Assembly: GCF_019218755.1 (NCBI RefSeq)
Contig: NZ_JAHUWZ010000008.1
Coordinates: forward strand, 62,001-126,000
Source: Acidovorax sp. sif1233
GTDB taxonomy: Bacteria; Pseudomonadota; Gammaproteobacteria; Burkholderiales; Burkholderiaceae_C
Direction of reading: 5' to 3'
Length of the DNA: 64,000 nucleotides
The translations under genes were made by a program, and so were the position numbers. The notes beneath the pieces were generated by a model. It made no database searches. It was given only the letters and a program-made list of their open reading frames with translations, and was not told the origin of the DNA. This document shows, in pieces, positions 36,865-46,608 of the stretch. The first letter of the stretch is position 1. Every line of letters begins with the position of its first letter.

Positions 36865-39800
36865 TCAGGCGTGGGCTGCCGTGCTGGACACAGGCTCATC
36901 GTCGAGCCAGTCCACGCGGTCCATCTTGCGCACCAGCACGAACTCGTCGCGGTTGGTGCCGATGGTTCCGTAGTAGTTGAAGCCGTAGCTGTACTGCGCG
37001 TAGCCACCAATCATGTGGGTGGGCTTGAGCACGATGCGGGTGACCGAGTTGTGGATGCCGCCGCGCGTGCCGGTGATCTCGGAGCCGGGGGTGTTGATGA
37101 TCTTCTCTTGCGAGTGGTACATCATCACCATGCCGGGGTTCACGCGCTGGCTCACCACCGCGCGGGCCGCGATGGCGCCGTTGGCGTTGAAGAGTTCGAC
37201 CCAGTCGTTGTCCACGATGCCGGCGACCTTGGCGTCGTCTTCGCTCAGCCACACCACCGAGCCACCCCGGTTCAGCGTGAGCATCATCAGGTTGTCGCTG
37301 TACGTGCTGTGGATGCCCCACTTCTGGTGCGGCGTGATGAAGTTCAGCTGGATTTCCTTGTTGCCGTTGGGCTTCTTGCCTTCGACCTCGTGCAGCGTCT
37401 TCAGGTGCACCGGTGGGCGGTAGCTCACAAAGCCTTCACCGAAGTCACGCATCCACGGGTGGTCCTGGTAGAACTGCTGGCGGCCCGTGAGGGTGCGCCA
37501 TGGGATGTACTCGTGCACGTTGGTGTAGCCGGCGTTGTAGCTGACCTTTTCGCTCTCCAGCCCCGACCAGGTGGGCGAGCTGATGATCTTGCGCGGCTGC
37601 GCCTGGATGTCGCGGAAGCGGATCTTTTCGTCCTCGCGGTGCAGCGCCAGGTGCACGTGGTCGCGCCCGGTCTGCTTGCCCAGGGCCTCCCAGGCCTTGC
37701 AGGCCACGTGGCCGTTGGTTTCGGGGGCCAGCATCATCACCACTTCGGTGGCGTCGATGTCGGTCACGATGCGGGGCATGCCCTGCGTCACGCCTTCTTC
37801 CTTCACGCGGCCGTTCAGGTCACCCAACTGGCCCACCTCGGTCTGCGTGTTCCAGCCGATGCCCTTGCCGCCATTGCCGGCCTTGTCCATCAAGGGGCCC
37901 AGGGCGGTGAAGCGCTTGTAGAGGTTGGGGTAGTCGCGCTCGACCACCGTGACCTGCGGCGCGGTCTTGCCGGGAATGAGTTCGCACTCGCCGTTCTTCC
38001 AGTCGCGCACGCCATAGGGCTGCGCCATTTCACCGGGGGTGTCGTGCATGATGGGCGTGAGCACCACGTCCTTTTCGACGCCGAGGTGGCCCACGCTGAC
38101 CTCGCTCACGGCCTTGGCGAAACCTTTGTAGATCTCCCAGTCGCTCTTGGCCTGCCATGCAGGGTCCACTGCGGTGGACAGCGGATGGATGAAGGGGTGC
38201 ATGTCGCTGGTGTTGAGGTCGTTCTTCTCATACCAGGTGGCCGTGGGCAGCACGATGTCGGAGTACAGGCAGGTGGTGCTCATGCGGAAGTCGAGCGTGA
38301 CCAGCAGGTCCAGCTTGCCTTCGGGCGCGTGGGTGTGCCACTGCACTTCCTCGGGCTTGGCTTCGTCCTTGCCCAGGTCCTTGCCCTGCACGCCGTGGGT
38401 GGTGCCCAGCAGGTGCTTGAGGAAGTATTCATGCCCCTTGCCCGACGAGCCCAGGATGTTGGAGCGCCACACGAACATGTTGCGCGGCCAGTTGGACGGA
38501 TGGTCCGGGTCCTCGCAGCTCATCGTGAGCGTGCCGTCCTTCAGAGACTTGACGACGTAATCCTTCGCGTCCATACCCGCGGCAGCGGCATCCTTGGCCA
38601 CCTGCATGGGATTGGTCTTGAGCTGGGGAGCCGATGGCAGCCAGCCCATGCGCTCGGCGCGCACGTTGTAGTCGATCTGCGCACCGTGGTAGGCCTTCTT
38701 GTCGGCCAGGGGCGAGAGGATTTCCTCCATGCCCAGCTTCTCGTAGCGCCACTGGTCGGTGTGGGCGTAGAAGAAGCTCGTGCTGTTCATCTGGCGGGGT
38801 GGGCGGATCCAGTCCAGCGCAAACGCCAGCGCCGTCCAGCCGGTCTGGGGCCGCAGCTTTTCCTGGCCCACGTAGTGCGCCCAGCCGCCACCGCTCTGGC
38901 CGATGCAGCCGCACAGCATCAGCATGTTGATGATGCCGCGGTAGTTCATGTCGCAGTGGTACCAGTGGTTCATCGCCGCGCCGATGATCACCATGGACTT
39001 GCCATGCGTCTTGTCGGCGTTGTCGGCGAACTGGCGCGCCACGGTGATGATCTGCTCGCGCGGCACGCCGGTGATGGCCTCTTGCCAGGCAGGGGTGTAG
39101 GGGCGGTCGGCGTCGTAACCGCCACCGGGCTCTTCGCCGGGCAGGCCCCGGTCAATGCCGTAGTTGCCTGCCAGCAGGTCGAACACCGTGGCCACCATCA
39201 CGCGGCCCTGGGCTTCGTGCCCGGCCAGCTCCAGGTGGCTCACCGGCACGCGGCGCACCATCACGTCGCCACCTTGTTCGTTGGCCGTGAAGTTGGGCGT
39301 TGCCACACCGCCAAAGTACGGGAAGGCCACATCAGCCACGTCATGGGCCTGCGCGCCGTCCTCGATCACCGACAGCTTGAGCTTGACGGTGTTGCCGGTG
39401 CGTGCCTCTTTGTTCTCCAGGTTCCACAGACCCTGGTCGGAGCGGCCGTCGGCCCCCCAGCGAAAGCCGATGGAGCCATTGGGCAGCGTGACCTGGCCCA
39501 GCTCGTCGTAACCCACCGTCTTCCAGTCGGGATTGTTGGACTGGTCGAGCTGGCCGGGGAAGTCGCTGGCGCGCACATAGCGGTCGGGCACCATCACCGT
39601 GCGGCCATCGGGCAGCGTCTTTTCCTTCAGCACCACCAACAGCGGCAGGTCGGTGTAGCGGCGTGCGTAGTCGTCAAAGTACGCCGAGCGGCCCTTGCCG
39701 CCGTCCTTGAAGTAGAACTCGTTCAGGATCACATGGCCCATGGCCATGGCCACAGCAGCGTCGGTGCCCTGCTTGGGGTGCATCCACAGATCACCCAGCT

Positions 39801-40668
39801 TGGCCACTTCGGAATAGTCGGGCGTGATGGACACGACCTTGGTGCCCTTGTAGCGCACCTCGGTCAAGAAGTGCGCATCGGGTGTGCGCGTCTGGGGCAC
39901 GTTGGAGCCCCAGGCAATGATGTACGAGCTGTTGTACCAGTCGGCCGACTCGGGCACGTCGGTCTGCTCGCCCCAGGTCTGCGGGCTGCTGGGTGGCAGG
40001 TCGCAGTACCAGTCGTAAAAACTCATGCACACACCGCCAATCAGGCTCAGGTAGCGTGAGCCAGCGGCGTACGAAATCATCGACATGGCCGGGATGGGCG
40101 AGAAGCCGATGATGCGGTCCGGCCCGTGCTTCTTGATCGTGTACACGTTGGCCGCGGCGATCATCTGGTTGACTTCGTCCCAGGTGCTGCGCACGAAGCC
40201 GCCCAGGCCCCGCTGCTTTTGCCATTCGCGCTTGGAGGCGTCGTTCTCGACGATGCTGGCCCAGGCGTCCACCGGGCTCTTGGCCAGGGCGATGGCGGCG
40301 CGCCAGTGCTTGAGCAGGCGGCCACGCACCATGGGGTATTTCACGCGGTTGGCGCTGTACAGGTACCAGCTGTAGCTGGCGCCGCGCGCGCAGCCACGGG
40401 GCTCGTGGTTGGGCAGGTCGGGCCGGGTGCGGGGGTAGTCGGTCTGCTGGGTTTCCCAGGTGACGATGCCGCCCTTGACATAGATCTTCCAGCTGCAGCT
40501 GCCCGTGCAGTTCACGCCGTGCGTGCTGCGCACGATCTTGTCGTGCGCCCAGCGGTCGCGGTAGGCGTCTTCCCAGGTGCGGTCTTCACCGTTGGTTTCG
40601 CCGTGGCCCTGGGCAAAGGTCTCGCGGGGCTGCGAGAAGTACGAAAGGCGATCGAGGAAATGGCTCAT
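36865..40668 (-). CDS. narG: Respiratory nitrate reductase alpha subunit
   Basis: Catalytic molybdenum bis-MGD subunit of 1267 residues that reduces nitrate to nitrite on the cytoplasmic side of the membrane. The N-terminal [4Fe-4S] motif with a His ligand is STHGVNCTGSCSW (about 48-60). The segment GGVCMSFYDWYCDLPPSSPQ contains the Asp expected to coordinate molybdenum. There is no Tat signal, as usual for NarG. AAGGAGC precedes the ATG. Length is close to the Escherichia coli enzyme. The first structural gene of narGHJI follows narK2 by 34 bp. Confidence 0.98.
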   Translation of the reverse strand: MSHFLDRLSYFSQPRETFAQGHGETNGEDRTWEDAYRDRWAHDKIVRSTHGVNCTGSCSWKIYVKGGIVTWETQQTDYPRTRPDLPNHEPRGCARGASYSWYLYSANRVKYPMVRGRLLKHWRAAIALAKSPVDAWASIVENDASKREWQKQRGLGGFVRSTWDEVNQMIAAANVYTIKKHGPDRIIGFSPIPAMSMISYAAGSRYLSLIGGVCMSFYDWYCDLPPSSPQTWGEQTDVPESADWYNSSYIIAWGSNVPQTRTPDAHFLTEVRYKGTKVVSITPDYSEVAKLGDLWMHPKQGTDAAVAMAMGHVILNEFYFKDGGKGRSAYFDDYARRYTDLPLLVVLKEKTLPDGRTVMVPDRYVRASDFPGQLDQSNNPDWKTVGYDELGQVTLPNGSIGFRWGADGRSDQGLWNLENKEARTGNTVKLKLSVIEDGAQAHDVADVAFPYFGGVATPNFTANEQGGDVMVRRVPVSHLELAGHEAQGRVMVATVFDLLAGNYGIDRGLPGEEPGGGYDADRPYTPAWQEAITGVPREQIITVARQFADNADKTHGKSMVIIGAAMNHWYHCDMNYRGIINMLMLCGCIGQSGGGWAHYVGQEKLRPQTGWTALAFALDWIRPPRQMNSTSFFYAHTDQWRYEKLGMEEILSPLADKKAYHGAQIDYNVRAERMGWLPSAPQLKTNPMQVAKDAAAAGMDAKDYVVKSLKDGTLTMSCEDPDHPSNWPRNMFVWRSNILGSSGKGHEYFLKHLLGTTHGVQGKDLGKDEAKPEEVQWHTHAPEGKLDLLVTLDFRMSTTCLYSDIVLPTATWYEKNDLNTSDMHPFIHPLSTAVDPAWQAKSDWEIYKGFAKAVSEVSVGHLGVEKDVVLTPIMHDTPGEMAQPYGVRDWKNGECELIPGKTAPQVTVVERDYPNLYKRFTALGPLMDKAGNGGKGIGWNTQTEVGQLGDLNGRVKEEGVTQGMPRIVTDIDATEVVMMLAPETNGHVACKAWEALGKQTGRDHVHLALHREDEKIRFRDIQAQPRKIISSPTWSGLESEKVSYNAGYTNVHEYIPWRTLTGRQQFYQDHPWMRDFGEGFVSYRPPVHLKTLHEVEGKKPNGNKEIQLNFITPHQKWGIHSTYSDNLMMLTLNRGGSVVWLSEDDAKVAGIVDNDWVELFNANGAIAARAVVSQRVNPGMVMMYHSQEKIINTPGSEITGTRGGIHNSVTRIVLKPTHMIGGYAQYSYGFNYYGTIGTNRDEFVLVRKMDRVDWLDDEPVSSTAAHA

Positions 40669-40702
40669 CGGGGGCTCCTTGTTCTGTCTTGTTCAGGTGT
40701 GC

Positions 40703-42121
40703 TCAGCAAGGCATGGCGGCGTTCTTGCGCGCGTAGTGCCACCAGGTGATGACGATGCAGACGATGTAGAACGCGAAGAACGTCCACAGCGCGGCATGGG
40801 GGCTGCCGGTCAGGGCAATCGAGCTGCCATAGCTCTTGGGAATGAAGAACCCGCCGTAGGCGGCCATGGCGGCGGTGAAGCCCAGCGTGGCCGCGCCCAG
40901 GGTGTTGCCTTCCTTGTTGGCATGCGCGATGGCGGCCGGGTCGTTGCGGTCCACGCCGCGCATGGCTTCGGTCAGGAAGATCACGGGGATCATGCGGAAG
41001 GTGGAGCCGTTGCCGATGCCGGTGGTGAGGAACAGCACCAGGAAACACACGAAGAAACCCGCGAACTGGCCTTCGTTGCCGCCGGGGCCGCCGGAGGGCA
41101 GGAAGAACGTGACGCCCACCACCGCGATGGCCATGACGATGAAGTTCCACAGCGTGACGCGTGCGCCGCCGAGCTTGTCGGCCAGCCAGCCGCCAAAGGG
41201 GCGGATCACGGCGCCCACCAGCGGGCCCAGCCAGGCATAGGCCAGGGGGTTCACGCCGGGGAACTGGCTCTTGATGAGCAGCGGAAAGCCCGCCGCATAG
41301 CCGATGAACGAGCCGAAGGTGCCGAGGTACAGCACGCACATCAGCCAGTTGTGCTTGCGCCTGAAGATCGCGGCCTGCGCGGCGAACGAGGCGCGCGCGT
41401 CGGCGATGTCGTTCATGCCGAACCAGGCGGCCAGCGCCGTCAGCGCGATCCATGGCACCCAGATGAAGGCGGCGTTCTGCGTCCACACCTGCACGGTCTG
41501 GCCGTTCTTCACGATGGTCTGGCCTTCGCCGCCAAAGATGCCGAAGATGCCGGCCGTGACCACGAGCGGGCTCAGGAACTGCACCACCGACACGCCCAGG
41601 TTACCGAGGCCCGCGTTCACCCCCAGCGCCGAGCCCTTGCGCTCCTTCGGAAAGAAGAAGCTGATGTTGGCCATGCTGGAGCTGAAGTTGCCGCCGCCCA
41701 GGCCACACAGCAGCGCCAGGATGAGCATGGTGGGGTAGGCCGTGGTGTTGTCCTGCACCGCAAAGCCGATGCCGATGGCGGGGATCAGCAGCGAGGCGGT
41801 GGAGATCGCCGTCCAGCGGCGTCCGCCCACGAGCGGCACCATGAATGAATAGAAGATGCGCAGCGTGGCACCCGAGAGCGCGGGCGCCGCCGCCAGCCAG
41901 AACAGCTGGTTGGTCGAATACTTGAACCCGAGGCCCGGCAGGCTCACGGCGACCACGCTCCAGACCTGCCAGATGGCGAAGGCCAGGAACAGCGCGGGCA
42001 CCGAGATCCACAGGTTGAGCTTGGCGACGGCCTCGCCTTCGCGCTCCCAGAACGACTTGTCCTCCGGAGCCCAGAGGGTGAGCAGGCGCCCCTGGCGCCC
42101 GCTGGTGGTGGTGGCAGACAT
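40703..42121 (-). CDS. Nitrate/nitrite transporter, NarK2 type
   Basis: Major-facilitator protein of 472 residues with twelve predicted helices. Nitrate-porter signatures: GLGGGNFSSSMANISFFFP and GIGNGSTFRMIPVIFL (the two nitrate signature loops), and FWEREGEAVAKLNLWIS at the N-terminus. By comparison with other denitrifiers, the NarK2 type, with its N-terminal extension, is the nitrate/nitrite antiporter. It stands between narK1 and narG; AAGGAA precedes the ATG. K1 and K2 are separate genes here, whereas some denitrifiers fuse them. Confidence 0.92.
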   Translation of the reverse strand: MSATTTSGRQGRLLTLWAPEDKSFWEREGEAVAKLNLWISVPALFLAFAIWQVWSVVAVSLPGLGFKYSTNQLFWLAAAPALSGATLRIFYSFMVPLVGGRRWTAISTASLLIPAIGIGFAVQDNTTAYPTMLILALLCGLGGGNFSSSMANISFFFPKERKGSALGVNAGLGNLGVSVVQFLSPLVVTAGIFGIFGGEGQTIVKNGQTVQVWTQNAAFIWVPWIALTALAAWFGMNDIADARASFAAQAAIFRRKHNWLMCVLYLGTFGSFIGYAAGFPLLIKSQFPGVNPLAYAWLGPLVGAVIRPFGGWLADKLGGARVTLWNFIVMAIAVVGVTFFLPSGGPGGNEGQFAGFFVCFLVLFLTTGIGNGSTFRMIPVIFLTEAMRGVDRNDPAAIAHANKEGNTLGAATLGFTAAMAAYGGFFIPKSYGSSIALTGSPHAALWTFFAFYIVCIVITWWHYARKNAAMPC

Positions 42122-42140
42122 GGTGAGGTTCCTTGAAAAA

Positions 42141-43433
42141 TCAGCGGGCGCCAGCCGGTGCGGCGGCGTTCGGCGAGCCCATGAGACGGGTGTTGCGCAC
42201 TTCGGTGAAGTACATCCAGATCAGCGAGACCCACACCACGCCGTACATCAGCATGAAAGCGCTGGAGCGGATGCCGGTGATGTCCATCAGCGCGCCGAAC
42301 AGGATGGGCAGGATGAAGCCGCCCAGGCCGCCGGCCAGGCCCACGATGCCGCTGATGGCGCCGATGTTGTGGGGGTAGTCGTCGCTGATGTACTTGAAGA
42401 CACTGGCCTTGCCGAAGGCCCAGGCAATGCCCAGCAGGAACATCAGGCCGGTGAACAGGTAGACGTTCAGGCCGATGTGGAAGGTCTTCGGGCCGTTGAC
42501 GGTGGCGATGGTGAAGTCGGTCTGCGGGTAGCTCAGCAGGAACAGGCAGATCCAGCTCACCCACATCACCCACCAGGTCACGCTGTGGGCGCCGTACTTG
42601 TCGGACAGCATGCCGCCGATGGCGCGCAGCACGCCGCCGGGCAGCGAGAAGCAGGCGGCCAGCAACGCCGCCACGCGGATGTCCAGGCCGAACTCGCCCA
42701 CGTAGTACTGCACCATCCACAGCGACAGCGCCACGTAGCCGCCGAACACGATGCTGTAGTACTGGCAGTACTTGAGCACCTTGGGGTCCTTGAGCGCCTT
42801 GAGCTGGTCGGTGAACTTGACGTTGCTTCCCACCAGGTGGGCCGGGTCGCTGTAGCTGAACAGCCAGAACAGCACCAGCGTGCCCAGCATGATGGCCGCG
42901 TACACCTGCGGCACCATGGTCCAGCCGAAGGCCACCAGCAGCACCGGGGCCACGAACTTGTTCACGGCTGCGCCCGAGTTGCCCGCGCCATACACGCCCA
43001 TGGCCGTGCCCTGGCGGTGCTTGGGGAACCAGCGCGCCACGTAGGGCGTGCCCACCGAGAACGAGCCCCCCGCCAGCCCCACGAACAGGCCGATCGTCAG
43101 GAAGTGCCAGTACTCCGTGGCGTAGCCCATCATCCAGATGGCGGGCACGGTGGTCGCCATCACGGCGGCCATCACGATGCGGCCGCCGAAGCGGTCGGTC
43201 CAGATGCCCAGCGGCACGCGCACCAGCGAGCCCGTGAGCACGGGCATGGACATGAGCAGCCCGAACTGCGTGGAGTTCAGGTTGAGCATCTTCTTGATGG
43301 GGATGCCGATGACGCCGAACATCATCCAGACCATGAAGCAGACGGTGAATGCGAAGGTGCTGACGATCAGCACCGACCAAGCCTGGCGGGTGCGCTGTGG
43401 GCTTTCGCCCGGGGGCAAGGTGGTGTGTGCCAT
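42141..43433 (-). CDS. Nitrate transporter, NarK1 type
   Basis: Major-facilitator protein of 430 residues with twelve predicted helices. Typical NarK1 parts are FMVWMMFGVIGIPIKKMLNL, GLAGGSFSVGTPYVARWFPK (nitrate signature) and AWAFGKASVFKYISDDYP. NarK1 types are regarded as nitrate/proton symporters that start nitrate uptake. The ATG at 43433 lies behind a purine-rich stretch (GAAGGAAGAGGAA). Likely first gene of the narK1K2GHJI transcript, preceded by a 341-bp gap. Confidence 0.92.
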   Translation of the reverse strand: MAHTTLPPGESPQRTRQAWSVLIVSTFAFTVCFMVWMMFGVIGIPIKKMLNLNSTQFGLLMSMPVLTGSLVRVPLGIWTDRFGGRIVMAAVMATTVPAIWMMGYATEYWHFLTIGLFVGLAGGSFSVGTPYVARWFPKHRQGTAMGVYGAGNSGAAVNKFVAPVLLVAFGWTMVPQVYAAIMLGTLVLFWLFSYSDPAHLVGSNVKFTDQLKALKDPKVLKYCQYYSIVFGGYVALSLWMVQYYVGEFGLDIRVAALLAACFSLPGGVLRAIGGMLSDKYGAHSVTWWVMWVSWICLFLLSYPQTDFTIATVNGPKTFHIGLNVYLFTGLMFLLGIAWAFGKASVFKYISDDYPHNIGAISGIVGLAGGLGGFILPILFGALMDITGIRSSAFMLMYGVVWVSLIWMYFTEVRNTRLMGSPNAAAPAGAR

Positions 43434-43774
43434 TGCGCGGTTCCTCTTCCTTCTTCTCTTTGGGGTATGGCTGTATGGTCCGTTTTCAGGGCCGCCCTGA
43501 ACATCCTTCGCAAGCACACCCGCGCCACGGCAGAAGGACTAGGCCGGAGGGCGCCGCGAGGCCCGCGCATCGTCCGAAGGAACTATGGACACCGGGGCCG
43601 TCTGGGTGCAGCAAAGTCCCCGGCGCGCGCGCACGGGCCGCCAATGCCGGGCCCACCGGGGTTGGATATCGAAAGAAAACAGGCTTTCGCGCTGGATGGA
43701 CAAGCGCCAGAAGCTACCAATTCAGTAGCAAATCACCGCATGCGGCCACCGGGGATGGCGGCCGTGGGCACCCT
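43434..43774. promoter_or_regulatory. 341-bp gap between narK1 and narL (nar operon leader)
   Basis: Probably contains the narK1 promoter. No canonical FNR box (TTGAT-N4-ATCAA) was found. On the narK1 strand CCATACAGCCATACCCC, just before the ribosome site, is the only AT-leaning promoter-like part and resembles NarL heptamers weakly. A dispersed repeat copy occupies 43675-43733. No coding frame is convincing. Confidence 0.45.
43675..43733 (-). repeat. Dispersed 60-bp repeat, copy 7
   Basis: Read on the minus strand: TTTGCTACTGAATTGGTAGC, then TTCTGGCGCTTGTCC, AGCGCGAAAGCCTGTTTTC, matching the order of blocks in the other copies. GCTAC and GTAGC (43713-43729) form a 5-bp dyad. It lies directly downstream of narL and far upstream of narK1. 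Confidence 0.65.
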
Positions 43775-44539
43775 CTACTCCGTGCGCTGGCGGTCCGAGG
43801 CGTAGACCGCCGCCTGCACGCGCGAGGTGAGGCCCAGCTTGCGCAGGATGTGCTGCACGTGGATCTTCACCGTGGTCTCGGCGATGTCCAGGGTGCGCGC
43901 GATTTCCTTGTTGCTCGCGCCGCGCGCGATCTCGCGCAGCACGTCCTCCTCGCGCGGCGAGAGCGGCGCCACACCGCCCGCGGGATCGGCCTGCAGCGGC
44001 GCGGGCGCGGACGCCAGGGCGTGGGCTGGCGGCGCCTCGGGCGCGCCTTGCGACTGGAACGCCGCCACCAGCTTGCCCATGAGCTCGGGGCTCACCACCG
44101 GCTCGCCGCGTGCCGCGCGGCGGATGGCCTGGGCGAGCAGGTCGCCGTCGATGGTCTTGAGCAGGTAGCCCTGCGCGCCATTGCGCAGCGCGGCGGCCAA
44201 GTCTTGCGAATCCTCGCTCACGGTGAGCATGAGCACGCGCGATGCGGGCGCCACTTCGCGCAGCCCCCGGATGGCGTCCACGCCCATCACGCCGGGCAGG
44301 TGGTTGTCCAGCAGGATCACCTGGGGCCGCAGTTGCGGCGCCAGGCGCAGCGCCTCGGCGGCGTCGCCCGCCTCGCCCAGCACCAGGAGGCCCGCGTCCT
44401 GCCCCAGCAGGGCGATCAGCCCCCGGCGGAACAGCGTGTGGTCGTCCACCACGAGCAGGGTCACCGGCGGCTGCATCGGGGCGTCCGGGTGCGCAGGGAC
44501 AGCTGCCGGAAAAGGGGCGGTGGTGGTGTTGTTGTTCAT
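43775..44539 (-). CDS. narL: Nitrate/nitrite response regulator
   Basis: Response regulator of 254 residues. The receiver domain (about 27-145) has the acidic pair VVDDH and phospho-acceptor Asp in VILLDNHLPG. The LuxR-type helix-turn-helix is at about 195-250 (LSPREEDVLREIARGASNKEIARTL). A Pro/Ala-rich linker joins them and a disordered 25-residue leader precedes. The ATG overlaps the narX stop by 4 bp. Phosphorylated NarL should activate the nar genes downstream when nitrate is present. Confidence 0.94.
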   Translation of the reverse strand: MNNNTTTAPFPAAVPAHPDAPMQPPVTLLVVDDHTLFRRGLIALLGQDAGLLVLGEAGDAAEALRLAPQLRPQVILLDNHLPGVMGVDAIRGLREVAPASRVLMLTVSEDSQDLAAALRNGAQGYLLKTIDGDLLAQAIRRAARGEPVVSPELMGKLVAAFQSQGAPEAPPAHALASAPAPLQADPAGGVAPLSPREEDVLREIARGASNKEIARTLDIAETTVKIHVQHILRKLGLTSRVQAAVYASDRQRTE

Positions 44540-46536
44540 GGTGCGTGCGCCGCCACCGGGCTGGTGGCGGCGGCAGAGGGGGTGTCCGCGCCAGGCGGCG
44601 TGCCGCGCGAGGCGCGGGCCACGGATGGCGGGGTGGCGGGCGGGTGCGCCGGCGGCGCAGGCATGGGGGCGGCGGCCGTCACCGTGGGCAGCTCGATGCA
44701 CACGCGCGTGCCCTGGCCCGGCGCGGATTCGACCTGCAGGGCCGCCCCCACGCGCTGGGCCCGCTCGCGCATGATGCCCAGGCCCACGTGCAGCGAGTCG
44801 GGCGGCACGCTGGCCACGTCGAAGCCCTTACCGTTGTCCTGCACCTCGAAGCGCCAGCGCGGGTGCCGGTGCACCAGCAGTTCCACGCGCGTGGCGCCCG
44901 AATGCTTGCGCACGTTCGACAGCGCTTCCTGCACCATGTGCAGCACCTGGATCTGCAGGTCCGGCGGCAGCGGCAGCCCATGGCCCACCATGCTGAGCAC
45001 GGTGGCCATGCCGGTCTGGTGCTCGAACTTGGACAGCGTGGCGCGCAGGGCGGACTCGATGTCCTCCTCGCTGGTGCGCGTGCGAAAGTGCACCAGCAGC
45101 TCGCGCACGTCGGCATAACACTCGCGCACGCCCACGTCCAGCTCGCCGATGCTGCGGTCGCGCTTGGCCTCGTCGCCGCGCGCCACCGCGTCGCGCAGCA
45201 GCTGGGTCTGGATCTTGAGGAAGGCCAGCGACTGCGCGATGGAGTCGTGCAGTTCGCGCGCCAGCAGGCTGCGCTCCTCGGCCACCGCCGCCTCGCGCTC
45301 GAGCGCCGTCGCGCGCAGGCCCTCCATGGCGCTGGCCAGGTGGCGCGTCATGGCTTCGAGCAGGTCGCGCAGCTCGTCGGTCAGCTCGACCTGGGAGCGG
45401 AAGAACAGGTCCACCTCGCCCAGCAGGCGCTGCTGCATCTGCACGGGGATGGTCACCATGGTTTCAAAGCCCGCTTCGCGGCAGTGGGGCAGCGCGACGT
45501 GGGTGGACGGCGTGATGGGAATGACCCGCGTGCGCGCCTGGGCCTGGGGCTGGCCGCACAGGCAGCTGCCCGTGTGCAGGCAGTGCTCACCGTCGGCCAT
45601 GGAGCGCGGCAGGCCGTCACCGGCCAGCAGCACATAGCGTTCGTTGGCCTCGTTGGACCAGCGCACGGCCGCCGCGTCGGCCCCGGCCACGCGGCGGATC
45701 TGCTGCACGAAGCCCTGGGCCAGCAGCTCCAGGCTGCCCGCGGTGGACGCCAGCGCGCTCACCTCGTACAGCGCGGCCAGGCGCTGGTTCTTCACGGCGA
45801 TGCTGGCGGTCTTGTCGCGCACCTTGTGCTCCAGCTCGTCGTGCGAGGCCTGCAGCGCGTGCGCCATGAGGTTGAAGCCCGCCGAGAGCTGGCCGAACTC
45901 GTCATCGGTATCGACCGGCAGGCGCGTGCCCAGCTCGCCCTGGCGCAGCCGGGCCTGGGCCTGCTGCAGGCGCGCCACGGGGTTGATGACGAGCAGGTAG
46001 CTCACGGCCATGAAGGTCACGGCCGCCACGATGGCCAGCGCCATCATGAACAGCTGGAACAGGTGCAGCGCGGCCGTCCAGCCCGCGATCTGCAGCTCGA
46101 TCGCGTCGACGAAGCCGTCCACCTGCTGCACGAACGCGTCGGCCTGCGCCAGCGTGCGCGCGCGGTCGAGTGGCTGCGTGGCCACCCAGCCGCTGCGCGC
46201 CTGCGCCCACTGCGCGCGGATCGCGTCGAAGCGCGTGCGCGTCTCGGCGCTCCAGGGCACGAACAGCGGCCGCGAAGGATCGCCCGTGCGCAGCAGCTCG
46301 AGGCTCGCATCGAACAGGCGGGCGCGCTCCTGCACCGCCTCGGGCGGCTCGGTCTGCAGCACCAGCACCATGCGCAGCATGTTCATGCGCAGCCGGCCCG
46401 CCTCATTGACGGCGGCCGCGCCGCCCTCCAGCTTCCAGGTCACCCACAGCGTGAGGCTGATGGAGGCCAGGGCCACGAGCAGAAAGCCTCCACCCATCGC
46501 CAGGAGCTTGGTGGTCAGGGTGGGCTTGGAGCGCAT
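44536..46536 (-). CDS. narX: Nitrate/nitrite sensor histidine kinase
   Basis: Membrane sensor of 666 residues. TM1 lies at about 12-34, followed by the nitrate-binding P-box (EAGRLRMNMLRMVLVL, about 45-60), TM2 at about 155-180, HAMP, and a GAF-like region with the NarX cysteine module (HCLHTGSCLCG). The HisKA_3 phospho-acceptor His is in LLARELHDSIAQSLAF, and the ATPase part has EALSNVRKHSGA and NGKGFD. The C-terminal 50 residues are Pro/Ala-rich. It overlaps narL by 4 bp. An FNR-like palindrome is upstream. Confidence 0.94.
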   Translation of the reverse strand: MRSKPTLTTKLLAMGGGFLLVALASISLTLWVTWKLEGGAAAVNEAGRLRMNMLRMVLVLQTEPPEAVQERARLFDASLELLRTGDPSRPLFVPWSAETRTRFDAIRAQWAQARSGWVATQPLDRARTLAQADAFVQQVDGFVDAIELQIAGWTAALHLFQLFMMALAIVAAVTFMAVSYLLVINPVARLQQAQARLRQGELGTRLPVDTDDEFGQLSAGFNLMAHALQASHDELEHKVRDKTASIAVKNQRLAALYEVSALASTAGSLELLAQGFVQQIRRVAGADAAAVRWSNEANERYVLLAGDGLPRSMADGEHCLHTGSCLCGQPQAQARTRVIPITPSTHVALPHCREAGFETMVTIPVQMQQRLLGEVDLFFRSQVELTDELRDLLEAMTRHLASAMEGLRATALEREAAVAEERSLLARELHDSIAQSLAFLKIQTQLLRDAVARGDEAKRDRSIGELDVGVRECYADVRELLVHFRTRTSEEDIESALRATLSKFEHQTGMATVLSMVGHGLPLPPDLQIQVLHMVQEALSNVRKHSGATRVELLVHRHPRWRFEVQDNGKGFDVASVPPDSLHVGLGIMRERAQRVGAALQVESAPGQGTRVCIELPTVTAAAPMPAPPAHPPATPPSVARASRGTPPGADTPSAAATSPVAAHAP

Positions 46537-46570
46537 CGGCCCAGTGTAGGCAGGGGGTTCGCCCGAAGTC

Positions 46571-46584
46571 TTGACCTGCGTCAA
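46571..46584. promoter_or_regulatory. FNR/ANR-like box between narX and chaN
   Basis: TTGAC-CTGC-GTCAA is a perfect dyad differing from the FNR/ANR consensus (TTGAT-N4-ATCAA) at one symmetric position; variants with TTGAC are used by ANR/DNR-type regulators. Its centre is 41 bp from the narX ATG and 31 bp from the ChaN-type ATG. Oxygen control of narXL is the likely role. Confidence 0.55.
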
Positions 46585-46608
46585 GTCGCGGCCGCGTAGC
46601 ATCGCCCC

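Noticed and set aside
36826-40059. A 1077-residue open frame opposite narG
   Set aside because: It is an antisense frame produced by GC-rich third positions of narG. Its translation is His/Val/Gly-rich with no domain, while narG has complete motifs.
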